46,929 bases of DNA from Candidatus Pacearchaeota archaeon (GCA_017608235.1 JAFCGI010000005.1:1-46929); one strand, 5' to 3'. Shown: positions 33,652 to 42,234, counted from the first letter of the stretch. Program-made: numbers and translations. Notes: a model not told the origin generated them from the sequence alone.

Positions 33652-33978
33652 TTATTTTTTTATATTAAATTGTTTTTTTCCTTGGTTGATCTCAAGGAGC
33701 AATTCCTTGAGTTTTTGATCATCTATAACTTCTTTGAGTTGCCCATATTGTGCTGCTTGAAGCAGCAACATTTCAATTTGTTCTGCAAGTTCGGGATGTC
33801 CTATTCTTAAATTATTTAGCCGTTCTCTTGCTTCTTTAGTTAGATATTTTTGTAACACCTTTGATTTCAGATGTTCTATTTGTTGTATAGTTGCTTGTTC
33901 TTGAACATTATTTTGTTGTTCAAGCACTTTTTTTTGTAGTTCTTCAAGCCTCCTTTGTTTTGCTTCTTCAAGAGTCAT
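33652..33978 (-). CDS. PDCD5-family DNA-binding protein
   Basis: 108 residues beginning with a long charged helix (AKQRRLEELQKKVLEQQ) and then LTKEARERLNNLRIGHPELA, the PDCD5 three-helix core, with EQIEMLLLQAAQYGQL. Archaeal members bind DNA or ribosome-associated factors; the function is unsettled. It overlaps the end of eS19 by 4 nt and is followed by eL39, a well-conserved gene order. Confidence 0.93.
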   Translation of the reverse strand: MTLEEAKQRRLEELQKKVLEQQNNVQEQATIQQIEHLKSKVLQKYLTKEARERLNNLRIGHPELAEQIEMLLLQAAQYGQLKEVIDDQKLKELLLEINQGKKQFNIKK

Positions 33979-34427
33979 TTCTTTTTAATCATACCTGAAT
34001 CAACAGCAACTTTATTTGCTGCATTGTTTAATAGTGATTGTCCTTTTGAAGTTATTATTCTGCCTTTGTTAATTTGAGTTTCTTCAACTTTTTTAATTAA
34101 TCCTGATGTTTCTAATTGTTGCATTATTTTTCTGATTATAGATCCAGATCCTTTCTTGAATTTTTCTGGTCGTCTACCACGGTTTTTTCTTCCGCCATAT
34201 TTTGATCTTAATTTTGAAACACCTATTGGTCCATTCTTATAGATTGTTCTAAGTATTGATGCAGATCTTATATACCACCAATCTTTCTCCATAGGAGGTC
34301 TTTCATTATGATTTCCTGTTTTAACAAAATTAGCCCATTCTGGAGGCTGAACTAAATCTGCAGATTTGAGTTCTTCTGCTATCTGTTTTGCTAATTTTTC
34401 TGCTGGTACATCATATATTGAAACCAT
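33975..34427 (-). CDS. rps19e: Small ribosomal subunit protein eS19
   Basis: 150 residues. YDVPAEKLAKQIAEELK opens the protein, then PPMEKDWWYIRSASILRTIY with the conserved Trp-Trp-Tyr and RSKYGGRKNRGRRPEKFKKG. A winged-helix-like rRNA binder needed for small-subunit maturation. A TTTTAAAA TATA element (about 34450-34458) lies about 27 nt before the start, indicating leaderless transcription of the eS19-PDCD5-eL39-eL31 operon. Confidence 0.95.
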   Translation of the reverse strand: MVSIYDVPAEKLAKQIAEELKSADLVQPPEWANFVKTGNHNERPPMEKDWWYIRSASILRTIYKNGPIGVSKLRSKYGGRKNRGRRPEKFKKGSGSIIRKIMQQLETSGLIKKVEETQINKGRIITSKGQSLLNNAANKVAVDSGMIKKK

Positions 34428-34505
34428 GTTAGCTTGCTATAAATCTGCTTTTAAAAAGGTTTCTTTTTCGATAAACTTATAAGAGAGATATTTGCTTTTT
34501 AGGTT

Positions 34506-34781
34506 ATGATAACATTATTAGTTGGTTTAGCAGGCATGTTTATTATTTTATTTGCTTTTATTATGAATCAAATCCATAAATGGAAAGATGATTTTCTTAT
34601 ATATGATGGATTTAATGTATTTGGTAGTTTGTTATTGATTGTTTATGCGGTTTTGATTAATAGCTATCCTTTTCTTATTTTAAACGGAGTTTGGTTTGCA
34701 GTTTCTATTAGAGATGTCATTTTAGATATGGAGAAAGGGAAAGGAACTAAAAAAACTCATGCTAGATATAAGAAAAAATAG
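34506..34781 (+). CDS. Small membrane protein (CBU_0592-like)
   Basis: 91 residues with three hydrophobic segments (1-20, 33-53, 55-75), a conserved-looking YDGFNVFGSLLLIVYAVLIN middle and a basic tail. The arrangement matches short bacterial/archaeal membrane proteins of the CBU_0592 type, whose function is unknown. A CTTATAAG box about 26 nt upstream gives a leaderless start, divergent from eS19. Confidence 0.7.
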   Translation: MITLLVGLAGMFIILFAFIMNQIHKWKDDFLIYDGFNVFGSLLLIVYAVLINSYPFLILNGVWFAVSIRDVILDMEKGKGTKKTHARYKKK

Positions 34782-34783
34782 AA

Positions 34784-35182
34784 TTATTTTCTTTTTATTA
34801 ATTTTTTAATATTTTCTAGTTCTTCCATTACGTCTTGTATTTCTTTTTCAGCTTTTTTATTGACTTTGTGATCATATTCTGCAAAGGATCTATCTCTTTT
34901 TGCAGATCTATTTTGACTCATAAGGATTATTGGTGCTTGCACGGCTGCCAAGGTTGAAAGTACAAAATTTAGTAAAATAAATGGATATGGGTCCCAGGTA
35001 GTTCTTACTAAATAAAGATTAGTTGCTATCCAAGCAGTCATGAATATTGCAAGAGCAAATATGAAATACCAACTTCCTACTATCTTAGTAAGTCTATCTG
35101 CAGCTAATTCTCCTAATTCTTTTTCTTTTTTAAGGAGCGGATGATGTGGATATTTTTTTCTTTTGCGTTTAGCTTCGGCCAT
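34784..35182 (-). CDS. DUF1003 membrane protein
   Basis: 132 residues from ATG 35182 (MAEAKRKRKKYPHHPLL). It has a DUF1003-type arrangement: ELAADRLTKIVGSWYFIFAL, a second helix with WDPYPFILLNFVLSTLAAVQ and then QAPIILMSQNRSAKRDRSFA, ending in a coiled coil. Two membrane helices. The function of the family is unknown. The longer open frame (to 35233) is rejected because a TTAAATATT promoter-like element lies between the two starts. Confidence 0.82.
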   Translation of the reverse strand: MAEAKRKRKKYPHHPLLKKEKELGELAADRLTKIVGSWYFIFALAIFMTAWIATNLYLVRTTWDPYPFILLNFVLSTLAAVQAPIILMSQNRSAKRDRSFAEYDHKVNKKAEKEIQDVMEELENIKKLIKRK

Positions 35183-35190
35183 TGTTTTAC

Positions 35191-35236
35191 AATAATATTT
35201 AACAATATGTAATTTTATAATAATATTTAACAATAT
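35191..35236. repeat. Two exact 18-bp direct repeats in a divergent promoter region
   Basis: AATAATATTTAACAATAT occurs at 35191-35208 and 35219-35236, 28 bp apart, between DUF1003 and elp3. The copies overlap the expected promoter positions of both genes, so they may be duplicated TATA regions or a regulator's binding sites. Confidence 0.6.
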
Positions 35237-35266
35237 ATAAATATTAAGTTTTTTATTAATTTGATT

Positions 35267-36781
35267 ATGAAAAAACTAATTAAGAGCTTGTTGAATGAGA
35301 AAAAGCTAACTAGAAAAAAAATTGAAAGTCTGAAAAAAGAGTATGCTAAAAAAAATAAATTAAGAAAAATTCCTTTAAATTCTGAGATATTAGCAGCCTG
35401 CAATTCTGAAGAAAAAGATAAACTTAAACATTTGCTTAGGACTAAACCTACAAGAACTATTTCTGGAGTTTCTGTGATTGCTGTAATGGCTAAACCTGCA
35501 GAATGTCCAGGATCTTGTATTTATTGCCCTAGGGGAAGTAAAGCTCCTCAGAGTTATACTGGATATGAGCCTGCTGCTATGAGGGCTATTGCAAACAAGT
35601 ATGATTCTTATTCCCAAGTTAAAAACAGGCTTTCTCAGCTAAAATCTGTGGGACATGCTACTGATAAGAATGAATTAATTATTATGGGTGGTACTTTTCC
35701 TGCTTTGCCAGATGAATATCAAAAGGAATTTGTGCAAAGAGCATTTGATGCATTCAATAACAAGAAGTCTAAAACTCTTAAAGAAGCACATAAAATAAAT
35801 GAGACTGCTAAAAATAGGGTTGTTGGTTTAACTATTGAGACTCGTCCAGATTTTGTATATCCAGAAAAATTTCTAGAATTGGGAGCAACTCGTGTAGAGT
35901 TAGGGGTTCAGACAACATATGATAGCATCTTAAAGAAAATAAATAGAGGCCATACTGTTAAAGACATAGTTGATGCAACTAAAAAACTAAAGAATTCTGG
36001 ATTTAAAGTGCTGTATCATATTATGCCTGGCTTGCCTGGAAGTTCTTATAAAAAAGATCTAGAAGTATTTAGAAAACTTTTTTCAGACCCTAACTTTAAG
36101 CCAGATATGTTAAAGATATATCCTACACTTGTCATTAAAAATACAGATTTATATGATCTTTGGATGCAGGAGAAGTTTATGGCAATAGATGAAAATTATA
36201 TGCTAAAGCTTCTTTTTGATATTTACAAAATAATTCCAAAATGGATTAGAATAATGAGAGTTCAGAGAGATATTCCTTCTAAGTATATTAAAGCAGGTCC
36301 TATCAAGAGCAATCTTAGAGAATTAGTTGTTAGAGAGCTTATAAGAGAAGGGATTTCCTCAAAGGAAATAAGATTTAGAGAGGCTGGACATGTATTTCAA
36401 AGAACAGGCAAAATTTCAAAGGACCTAGAAATTTTAGTTGAGAAGTATAAAGCATCTAGTGGAGATGAGTATTTTATTTCTATGGAAGATGTAAAGCAAG
36501 ATATTCTTCTTGGATTTTTAAGACTTAGAATTTCTAGAAGAAAAGAAGCTCTAGTTAGAGAGCTACATGTTTATGGTGAGGCTGCTAAGATTGGTGAAGA
36601 AGCTGACATCCAACATAGAGGATTTGGTAGAAAACTTTTAGCTAGAGCTGAGGAGGTTGCTCTAGAAAGAGGTAAGAAAGAAGTGCTAGTTATCTCTGGA
36701 ATTGGTGTTAGGGAATACTATAAAAAGCTAGGTTATAAGCTAAAAGGATATTATATGTGGAAAAAATTAAAAAATGCTTGA
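35267..36781 (+). CDS. elp3: tRNA uridine-34 carboxymethyl-synthase Elp3
   Basis: Radical-SAM/acetyltransferase that builds cm5U34 in tRNA. The radical-SAM cluster is C80-x3-C84-x2-C87 (ECPGSCIYC) and the surrounding PRGSKAPQSYTGYEPAAMRA is diagnostic. The C-terminal GNAT domain (about 370-504) contains QHRGFGRKLLARAEEVALER for acetyl-CoA binding. Archaea use a single-subunit Elp3. ATG 35267 is used rather than TTG 35261, given a TATATAAATATT box about 26 nt upstream. It overlaps the next gene by 8 nt. Confidence 0.95.
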   Translation: MKKLIKSLLNEKKLTRKKIESLKKEYAKKNKLRKIPLNSEILAACNSEEKDKLKHLLRTKPTRTISGVSVIAVMAKPAECPGSCIYCPRGSKAPQSYTGYEPAAMRAIANKYDSYSQVKNRLSQLKSVGHATDKNELIIMGGTFPALPDEYQKEFVQRAFDAFNNKKSKTLKEAHKINETAKNRVVGLTIETRPDFVYPEKFLELGATRVELGVQTTYDSILKKINRGHTVKDIVDATKKLKNSGFKVLYHIMPGLPGSSYKKDLEVFRKLFSDPNFKPDMLKIYPTLVIKNTDLYDLWMQEKFMAIDENYMLKLLFDIYKIIPKWIRIMRVQRDIPSKYIKAGPIKSNLRELVVRELIREGISSKEIRFREAGHVFQRTGKISKDLEILVEKYKASSGDEYFISMEDVKQDILLGFLRLRISRRKEALVRELHVYGEAAKIGEEADIQHRGFGRKLLARAEEVALERGKKEVLVISGIGVREYYKKLGYKLKGYYMWKKLKNA

Positions 36782-37343
36782 GAGAATAGATCAAAAGTTT
36801 CCTGGATTAAGAAAGAAAATACTGTCTAGATTAATATTTAAAATAAATCCTAATATAATTAGTTTTTTAGCATTATTAACAGCAGTAATTGCAGGAATCT
36901 GTTTCTATAACAGCTATTTTTTAATAGGTAGTTTATTTGTACTATTAAATGGGATATTAGATATATTAGATGGTGGAATTGCTAAGAAATATGGTACAAG
37001 CAAGCTAGGAGATTTCTTAGATCATACGTTTGACAGGCTGGCAGATGCATTTATTCTTTTAGGATTTGCACTTAATCCAAGAATCTCTGGAGAGATTGCT
37101 TTTATTGCTATAATCATGATATTGTTAGTATCTTACTTAGGAACTCAGGCTCAAGCAATAACTGGATATAGGCTTTATCAGGGATTTTTAGGAAGAGCAG
37201 ATAGACTTGTTATATTAATTATAATAGGAATTATTGGAGAATTTTATTCTATGTGGATAGTTTATGGATTGTTTATAATTTTAATATTATCTGGATTAAC
37301 GTTTATTGAAAGATTTTACATGATTTACAGAAGACTTAAGTAG
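36774..37343 (+). CDS. CDP-alcohol phosphatidyltransferase family protein
   Basis: Membrane enzyme joining a CDP-activated lipid to an alcohol head group. The catalytic signature is DGGIAKKYGTSKLGDFLDH plus TFD, that is D-G-x2-A-x-x8-G-x3-D-x3-D, with Lys replacing the usual Arg after Ala. About five or six membrane helices. 189 residues. The acceptor alcohol cannot be read from sequence. Its 3' end overlaps the convergent PHP gene by 48 nt. Confidence 0.87.
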   Translation: MLERIDQKFPGLRKKILSRLIFKINPNIISFLALLTAVIAGICFYNSYFLIGSLFVLLNGILDILDGGIAKKYGTSKLGDFLDHTFDRLADAFILLGFALNPRISGEIAFIAIIMILLVSYLGTQAQAITGYRLYQGFLGRADRLVILIIIGIIGEFYSMWIVYGLFIILILSGLTFIERFYMIYRRLK

Positions 37344-37964
37344 TCTGGAAATAAAATATGTGCTTAGTGTTTCAAAACTTATTTTTTGCCCTTCAATCTT
37401 AGTTCTTCTGTGTTTTATATCTTTTAAAATTTGATCTATATCTTTGGAATCTTGATTAAAAACTGTGGTAGCATTACCTACTTCTTTTAGCAAGTGTGCA
37501 TCACTGCCTGCAGTCATTCCAAGCCTTCTTTTATTTGCAATGTTTAATGCAGGTTTATCACCAATCAAATTTCTTGAATTATATACTTCAATGCCATCTA
37601 CATCTATTTCTTTTATTAAATTTCTAAGACAATGTGGATGGATTAGCATAGCAAAAGGATGAGCTACTACTGCAATTCCTCCTTGAGCTCTAATTAAATC
37701 AATAGTTTCTTCTACTGATAATCCTTGTTTAATGTTTTCTTGAACTCCCAACCCTAGAATATCTCCTTTTTCAGATCTTACTTCTATTCCAGGAATTATT
37801 ATTATATCTTGAATTTTAGGAATTCTTTTTAGAGCAGAGGTTGTGTTATGATCTGTTATTGCTATACCATCTAAATCAGATCTTCTTATATAATTTATTA
37901 GATCTTGGATTCTAATAAAAGAATCTTGTGAATGATTTGTGTGTATATGTAAGTCAAGTTTCAT
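37296..37964 (-). CDS. PHP-domain phosphoesterase
   Basis: 222 residues with the metal-binding motifs of the PHP family: HIHTNHSQDS at 5-14, AITDHNT near 37, VVAHPFAM near 100 and GSDAH near 154. Related archaeal proteins are annotated as phosphoesterases acting on nucleotides or histidinol phosphate; the substrate is unknown. Its last 16 codons overlap the convergent CDP-alcohol transferase gene. Confidence 0.88.
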   Translation of the reverse strand: MKLDLHIHTNHSQDSFIRIQDLINYIRRSDLDGIAITDHNTTSALKRIPKIQDIIIIPGIEVRSEKGDILGLGVQENIKQGLSVEETIDLIRAQGGIAVVAHPFAMLIHPHCLRNLIKEIDVDGIEVYNSRNLIGDKPALNIANKRRLGMTAGSDAHLLKEVGNATTVFNQDSKDIDQILKDIKHRRTKIEGQKISFETLSTYFISRLLKSSVNHVKSFNKR

Positions 37965-37974
37965 TTTTTTATTT

Positions 37975-38700
37975 CTATAGCAACATAGCTAAATATATAA
38001 AGAATCCAACTGCAATAGGCACAGTAATATTATCATTTACTAATGGAAGTGATTCTATTAGTGATCCTATAATTGCTGTGATTGCAGCTATCATCCAAAA
38101 ATCTATGAATGCAAGTTCTGAAAAATATATTAAAAATATAGATGCAAAAGCAAATGTTGCCAGTATGAATGCTATGCTTCCTTCTAATGATTTATTATCA
38201 TTATATAATAATTTATGATTTCCAAATTTAAGCCCTACTAAAGTTGAGAGTGAGTCTCCAATAGCTATAGCAATTATTCCCATTAGTGCAGGAGTTGTTC
38301 CAAAAAGCACTAGTGCAATTAGTGATGCAAAAGCAACATTAAATCCTGCTACAAAAGGTCTTCTTTCTCTAGCTCTTCTCATCTGGTTGATATATTTGTC
38401 TAAGAACTTTCTTTCAAATTTGAGGAATTCTTCATAGCCAGAAGTTATTTCTTTTTTCTTTTCTTCACTTAGATGAGCTAGATTTTTAACAGTTTTTTCT
38501 ATTTGTTCTTTACGTTGTTTCCAGCTTAAATAATACCAATCTCCAAACATAAAAAGTAAAGCTAATACTGCAATCACTTTAGCTGCATCTATTAGCTCAA
38601 GAAAATAAATTGGAATTATAAATACTAAAGACACTATATGAAATAATTGCCTTTTGAGTTCTAAATTTATGCTCTCTTTGTTTTTGTTATCATTACTCAT
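37975..38700 (-). CDS. CTP-dependent lipid kinase / dolichol-kinase-like membrane protein
   Basis: 241 residues, about six membrane helices. ELKRQLFHIVSLVFIIPIY at the N terminus and IAIGDSLSTLVGLKFGNHKL followed by NKSLEGSIAFILATF are the hallmarks of the dolichol kinase/DGK1/CTP:lipid cytidylyltransferase superfamily. A long cytoplasmic charged loop (about 65-110) separates the two halves. It is 10 nt upstream of the PHP gene, and with the CDP-alcohol transferase nearby suggests a phospholipid head-group function. Confidence 0.8.
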   Translation of the reverse strand: MSNDNKNKESINLELKRQLFHIVSLVFIIPIYFLELIDAAKVIAVLALLFMFGDWYYLSWKQRKEQIEKTVKNLAHLSEEKKKEITSGYEEFLKFERKFLDKYINQMRRARERRPFVAGFNVAFASLIALVLFGTTPALMGIIAIAIGDSLSTLVGLKFGNHKLLYNDNKSLEGSIAFILATFAFASIFLIYFSELAFIDFWMIAAITAIIGSLIESLPLVNDNITVPIAVGFFIYLAMLL

Positions 38701-38793
38701 CCTAAAACAAAAAGTTAAAATTAAGGTTTTTATGTGTTTTGATGTTTAAATTTTTAGAAAATTTTAAAAAAGCGTTTAACCTCGAATAAATAT

Positions 38794-39357
38794 ATGTGGG
38801 AAAAAACTGAAGGAGGATATAATTATTTGTTTGATCTTGGAATTTGTAGCTATTGTAATGCCAATAATGATATTTATTCTAAGAATCTTAGATGCATATA
38901 TCATAGATGTGTAAAAGAAAAATATAAATTAATTACAATTGAAGACAATGGTTCTTTAGATATATCATTATTTTCTGCTATACTTGGAAAGGATAGTAAA
39001 CATGGATTAGAAAAAATTGTTATTAATTTTAAAGAAAATAATTTTCTAACAAGAGTCGCTGATTTGGGTTTATATAATGATAAGGGTTTGATTGCAAATC
39101 AAACAATAAGATGGAATAAGGCTAAATATTTAATGATGTGTATACCATTTATTTCTGAGAATGGAATACAACCTATAATAAGGAAAGAATTTAATTTAGA
39201 ATTAGGTGTATTTGCTTTAGATAAACGACTATGGATTAAAAAATATCAAAAAAGTTTTGAAATTATTAGAGAAGGATTAAAAAGTGGCAAAAGGAATTTT
39301 ATGAGTGATTTATATGATATACGTTTTCAGATACTCAAGTTAATTGAAAATGGATAA
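38794..39357 (+). CDS. Hypothetical cysteine-containing protein, 187 residues
   Basis: Unrecognised. The N terminus carries a probable zinc site, CSYCNANNDIYSKNLRCIYH (C-x2-C...C-x2-H, residues 18-37) with another Cys two residues on. The remainder mixes strands and a helix-rich C terminus (FEIIREGLKSGKRNFMSDLY). The stop lies inside the start of the metallohydrolase gene (8-nt overlap), so they are co-translated. Confidence 0.68.
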   Translation: MWEKTEGGYNYLFDLGICSYCNANNDIYSKNLRCIYHRCVKEKYKLITIEDNGSLDISLFSAILGKDSKHGLEKIVINFKENNFLTRVADLGLYNDKGLIANQTIRWNKAKYLMMCIPFISENGIQPIIRKEFNLELGVFALDKRLWIKKYQKSFEIIREGLKSGKRNFMSDLYDIRFQILKLIENG

Positions 39358-39829
39358 GATCTTATTCTTAGGTAGAGAATATGAGGTTGTACATACTAAA
39401 GGATTTACAAATGGTGCAAGATTTAATAATGGTAAATTAGAAGTAATAACTAGAATAAAAAGTAAGGCTGAGCTTAAGCGAGTTCTTAAGAATTGGTATA
39501 GGAAACAAGCTAAAGATATACTTGAATGCCAGGTAGCTAGATTAAACAAAGAACATGGATATAATATTAACAGAGTTTGTATAAAAAATCAAAAAAGTCT
39601 TTGGGGATCTTGTTCCTCAGAAAGAAATTTGAATTTTAATATGAAGCTTGTGATGGTACCTTTAGAAGTTATTGATTATATAATTATTCATGAGCTTACT
39701 CATATAGATCATTTGAATCATTCAAAGAGATTTTGGGCTAAGGTTGCAGAGAGATGTCCTGATTATAAAATGCATGAGAAATACTTAAAAGATAAAAATT
39801 TGATGAGTAAATTTAGAGAATTTCTTTAA
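39350..39829 (+). CDS. YgjP/SprT-like zinc metallohydrolase
   Basis: 159 residues with the gluzincin motif HELTHIDHLNHSKRFWAKV (H-E-x-x-H near residue 114), preceded by NQKSLWGSCSSERNLNFNMK, typical of the YgjP (DUF45) family. Likely a soluble zinc peptidase or hydrolase; substrates are not known. ATG 39350 (MDKILFLG) is chosen; an in-frame TTG lies six bases earlier. Confidence 0.88.
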   Translation: MDKILFLGREYEVVHTKGFTNGARFNNGKLEVITRIKSKAELKRVLKNWYRKQAKDILECQVARLNKEHGYNINRVCIKNQKSLWGSCSSERNLNFNMKLVMVPLEVIDYIIIHELTHIDHLNHSKRFWAKVAERCPDYKMHEKYLKDKNLMSKFREFL

Positions 39830-39860
39830 GTTTATTCTTGCAAGTGTTTCTAGCTAAATC

Positions 39861-39932
39861 CTGATTATGTATCATTACTTAGTCTTACTTAGTTAGCTGA
39901 TTATATACTATTATTTAGCCTTACTTTCTCAG
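39861..39932. repeat. Imperfect 36-bp tandem duplication
   Basis: Two adjacent 36-bp units beginning CTGATTAT (39861-39896 and 39897-39932) match at most positions, each containing TTAG-TTACTT elements. They fill half of the 170-nt gap between the metallohydrolase and tRNA-Gln. No gene is seen there. Confidence 0.55.
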
Positions 39933-40000
39933 CTATTTAAGAGATTTTATATAAAAATTTAAAATTTTAGCATATAAACTTTTAATAAGAAAAAGATATA

Positions 40001-40115
40001 GCCCCGCCCGGATTCGAACCGAGGTCTCAGGCTTTCTTCAGCTTTGACTGATAAGCCAGGGAACTATAGTTTCCGCTGCCAAAGGCCTGAATGCTTGGCC
40101 ACTACACTACGGGGC
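40001..40115 (-). tRNA. tRNA-Gln (anticodon TTG) with intron
   Basis: Acceptor GCCCCGT pairs with GCGGGGC and the T arm contains TTCGAAT. The anticodon stem CAGGC/GCCTG is interrupted after position 37 by a 45-nt intron (40034-40078). The junction folds as a textbook bulge-helix-bulge: CTTT pairs with GAAG, the 5' bulge GGC is cut after GG, the 3' bulge AAA after AA, and AGC/GCT closes the intron helix. Splicing gives anticodon loop CTTTGGA, so TTG, glutamine. Mature length about 71. Confidence 0.88.
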
Positions 40116-40181
40116 TATATGATTTAAGATCAAATTTTTGTTTAAAAGCTTTTTCTATGATGAGATTATAGCAAAATAATA

Positions 40182-40192
40182 AGCTTTATATT
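40182..40192 (+). promoter_or_regulatory. TATA box of sppA
   Basis: CTTTATATTAA precedes ATG 40215 by about 28 nt, supporting that start and a leaderless message. Confidence 0.55.
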
Positions 40193-40214
40193 AATCCTGG
40201 TATAGATAATTCAT

Positions 40215-41135
40215 ATGAAAGGGAGGCATAAATTTAATTTCTATGCAATTCTCGCAGTATCATTTGTAATTTTAGCTATAGTACTCTTGTTAGCAGCATA
40301 TATATCCATAGCAGATCATAAAGACTTAATTAGACATCAAATTGCATTGATTCCTATTCGTGGAGAGATAAGCTCATATGGTGGAGATGGATTTTATTAT
40401 GAGATGAGTGCTTCTGATGTAATTATGGATCAAATAAAAACAGCAACTAAAGATAATAATGTGAAAGCAATAATTCTAGAAATTAATAGCCCTGGCGGAA
40501 GTGTTGTGGCTTCTAAAGAAATTGCTGATATTGTTAAGAAATCTAATAAGCCAGTTGTAGCATGGATAAGAGAAGTTGGAGCATCTGGAGCATACTGGAT
40601 TGCTTCTGCATCAGATTTAATTGTGGCTGATGCTGCTACAATAACTGGAAGTATTGGAGTTACTGGATCCTACCTAGAGTTTTCTGAGTTAATGGAAAAA
40701 TATGGAATTGGTTATGAAGAACTAACTAGTGGAAAGTATAAGGATTCTGGATCACAATTCAAAGATTTATCTGAAGAAGAAAGAACTCTGATGTTATCTA
40801 AGATAAATAAACTAAAAGTTTTATTTGTTAGAGAAATTGCTGAAAACAGAAATCTTGATATTTCATATGTAAATAATTTAGCAACTGGAGAAATCTTCTT
40901 GGGAGAGGAAGCTAAGGATCTTGGATTAGTGGATGTTTTAGGGAATAGAGATACTGCTCAAAAGGAAGCAGAAAAATTAGCTGGAATTAAACACTCTGAG
41001 ATTGTAGTATTCAAGAAAGAAGCAACTTTTTCTGATTTACTTAGCAAATTGTTTACTAAGCAATCATATGATATTGGAAGAGGTATTGGAGACTCTCTTG
41101 TATTAAAATCAAAAAGTAAAATATTAGCAGTTTAA
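40215..41135 (+). CDS. sppA: Signal peptide peptidase SppA
   Basis: Membrane-anchored serine protease that degrades leftover signal peptides. A single N-terminal helix (about 10-32) follows a basic start. ClpP-like fold with NSPGGSV at 91-97, the nucleophile S124 in VGASGAYW, and the general base K174 in SGKYKD; the 50-residue Ser-Lys spacing is right for archaeal/Bacillus-type SppA. 306 residues, single-domain form. Confidence 0.93.
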   Translation: MKGRHKFNFYAILAVSFVILAIVLLLAAYISIADHKDLIRHQIALIPIRGEISSYGGDGFYYEMSASDVIMDQIKTATKDNNVKAIILEINSPGGSVVASKEIADIVKKSNKPVVAWIREVGASGAYWIASASDLIVADAATITGSIGVTGSYLEFSELMEKYGIGYEELTSGKYKDSGSQFKDLSEEERTLMLSKINKLKVLFVREIAENRNLDISYVNNLATGEIFLGEEAKDLGLVDVLGNRDTAQKEAEKLAGIKHSEIVVFKKEATFSDLLSKLFTKQSYDIGRGIGDSLVLKSKSKILAV

Positions 41136-41149
41136 TTTAGCATGATAAT

Positions 41150-41173
41150 ATGAAAACAAAAATAATAATATGA
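41150..41173 (+). other. Seven-codon upstream frame overlapping the next start
   Basis: ATG at 41150 opens MKTKIII and its TGA (41171-41173) overlaps the ATG at 41170. The surrounding sequence is a short duplication (ATAATATGAAAA-CAAAA and ATAATATGAAAA-TAAAA). It could be a fossil start after duplication or a translational-control element. Confidence 0.3.
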
Positions 41174-41508
41174 AAATAAAAGATTTTTTTGTTAAAACAA
41201 AAATTGCATTAGATCGTGGAAGAAATTGGTTAGCATATTTAAGCTTCTTAATGATAGTATTTGTTACTGTATCTAGTATGACCAAGTATCCTATATTTAG
41301 TATGTTTAATGGTCCAGAATGGATTGTTGTTATATTGATTAGTACTTTAATTGGTGTTACAATTATTGGATATTTTGACATTGTTTCTGGAGTTTATGGC
41401 AAGGAAGCAGAGATTGTAGCTAGAATAAATCCTGTTCAGAGTAAGCTTTTGAAAAATCAAGAAGATATTATAAAAAGAATAGAAAATCTTGAGAGGAAAT
41501 TGAAATAG
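41170..41508 (+). CDS. Predicted membrane protein, 112 residues
   Basis: Two hydrophobic helices near 22-42 and 47-70, then a soluble coiled-coil-like tail (ENLERKL). Unrecognised. The arrangement of two helices and a charged tail is common in small archaeal membrane proteins. It lies 34 nt after sppA and 10 nt before the HD-domain gene. Confidence 0.7.
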   Translation: MKIKDFFVKTKIALDRGRNWLAYLSFLMIVFVTVSSMTKYPIFSMFNGPEWIVVILISTLIGVTIIGYFDIVSGVYGKEAEIVARINPVQSKLLKNQEDIIKRIENLERKLK

Positions 41509-41518
41509 GTGAAAAATA

Positions 41519-42217
41519 GTGGTATTTGAACGAGAGCTAAGTATCAAAGAAAAAAAGATAATTGCAAAAATAATTGCATTTGTTCAAGATAAACATAATA
41601 GATGTGAAGGCCATGATTATTCGCATATCTTGGAAGTTACAAGATTGTCTGCTATGATTGGTAAGAGAATTAAAGAACGCGCTGATCCTTTTGTAACTAT
41701 ATGTGGGGCTTTGCTACATGATATAGGTAGAATAAATGCACCAAATGGTATGTTTCATGGTATAGATGGTGGTTCTAGAACTGAAGAATTTCTTGAATCT
41801 TTTATAGAAGATGATTATGTAATAAAGCAAATAACTAAAGTAGTGGTTAGGCATACACCAACATCTATGATTCCACCCCAGACAGCGAATGAAAAAATTG
41901 TGTTTGATGCAGATACAATAGAAAGATTAGCCTTAATGGGAATGATAAGAGGAATTATGGGTAAGACAGGAACTATGGAATTTATTATTGTTAATAAGAT
42001 TGGAAAACGTCTTGCAGATTATAATAAATTATATTTTGCAGAAAGCAAGAAGATTGCAAAACCTTTATTTGAAGAGACAAAAAAGTTTGCTCAAAGGCTA
42101 AAGATTGCATTAGATAAAAGAAAGCGCGAAATAAGTGAAGTTACAATGGGTGATATAAATCAGCCGCAAATTAAAATAAAGAGTTTCATGAAAAAGCTAG
42201 ATAATTTAACTGGGTAA
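41519..42217 (+). CDS. HD-domain phosphohydrolase
   Basis: 232 residues. Metal ligands of the HD superfamily are visible: H in GHDYSHILEV near 33, LLHDIG near 68 (His-Asp pair), VVRHTP near 112 and FDADTIERL near 132. Resembles YpgQ/YedJ-like HD proteins that hydrolyse nucleotides. It starts with GTG, supported by a GGTGA ribosome site 7 nt upstream and no better ATG. It precedes rlmE by 17 nt. Confidence 0.85.
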   Translation: MVFERELSIKEKKIIAKIIAFVQDKHNRCEGHDYSHILEVTRLSAMIGKRIKERADPFVTICGALLHDIGRINAPNGMFHGIDGGSRTEEFLESFIEDDYVIKQITKVVVRHTPTSMIPPQTANEKIVFDADTIERLALMGMIRGIMGKTGTMEFIIVNKIGKRLADYNKLYFAESKKIAKPLFEETKKFAQRLKIALDKRKREISEVTMGDINQPQIKIKSFMKKLDNLTG

Positions 42218-42234
42218 AAAATAAATAAAACAAG

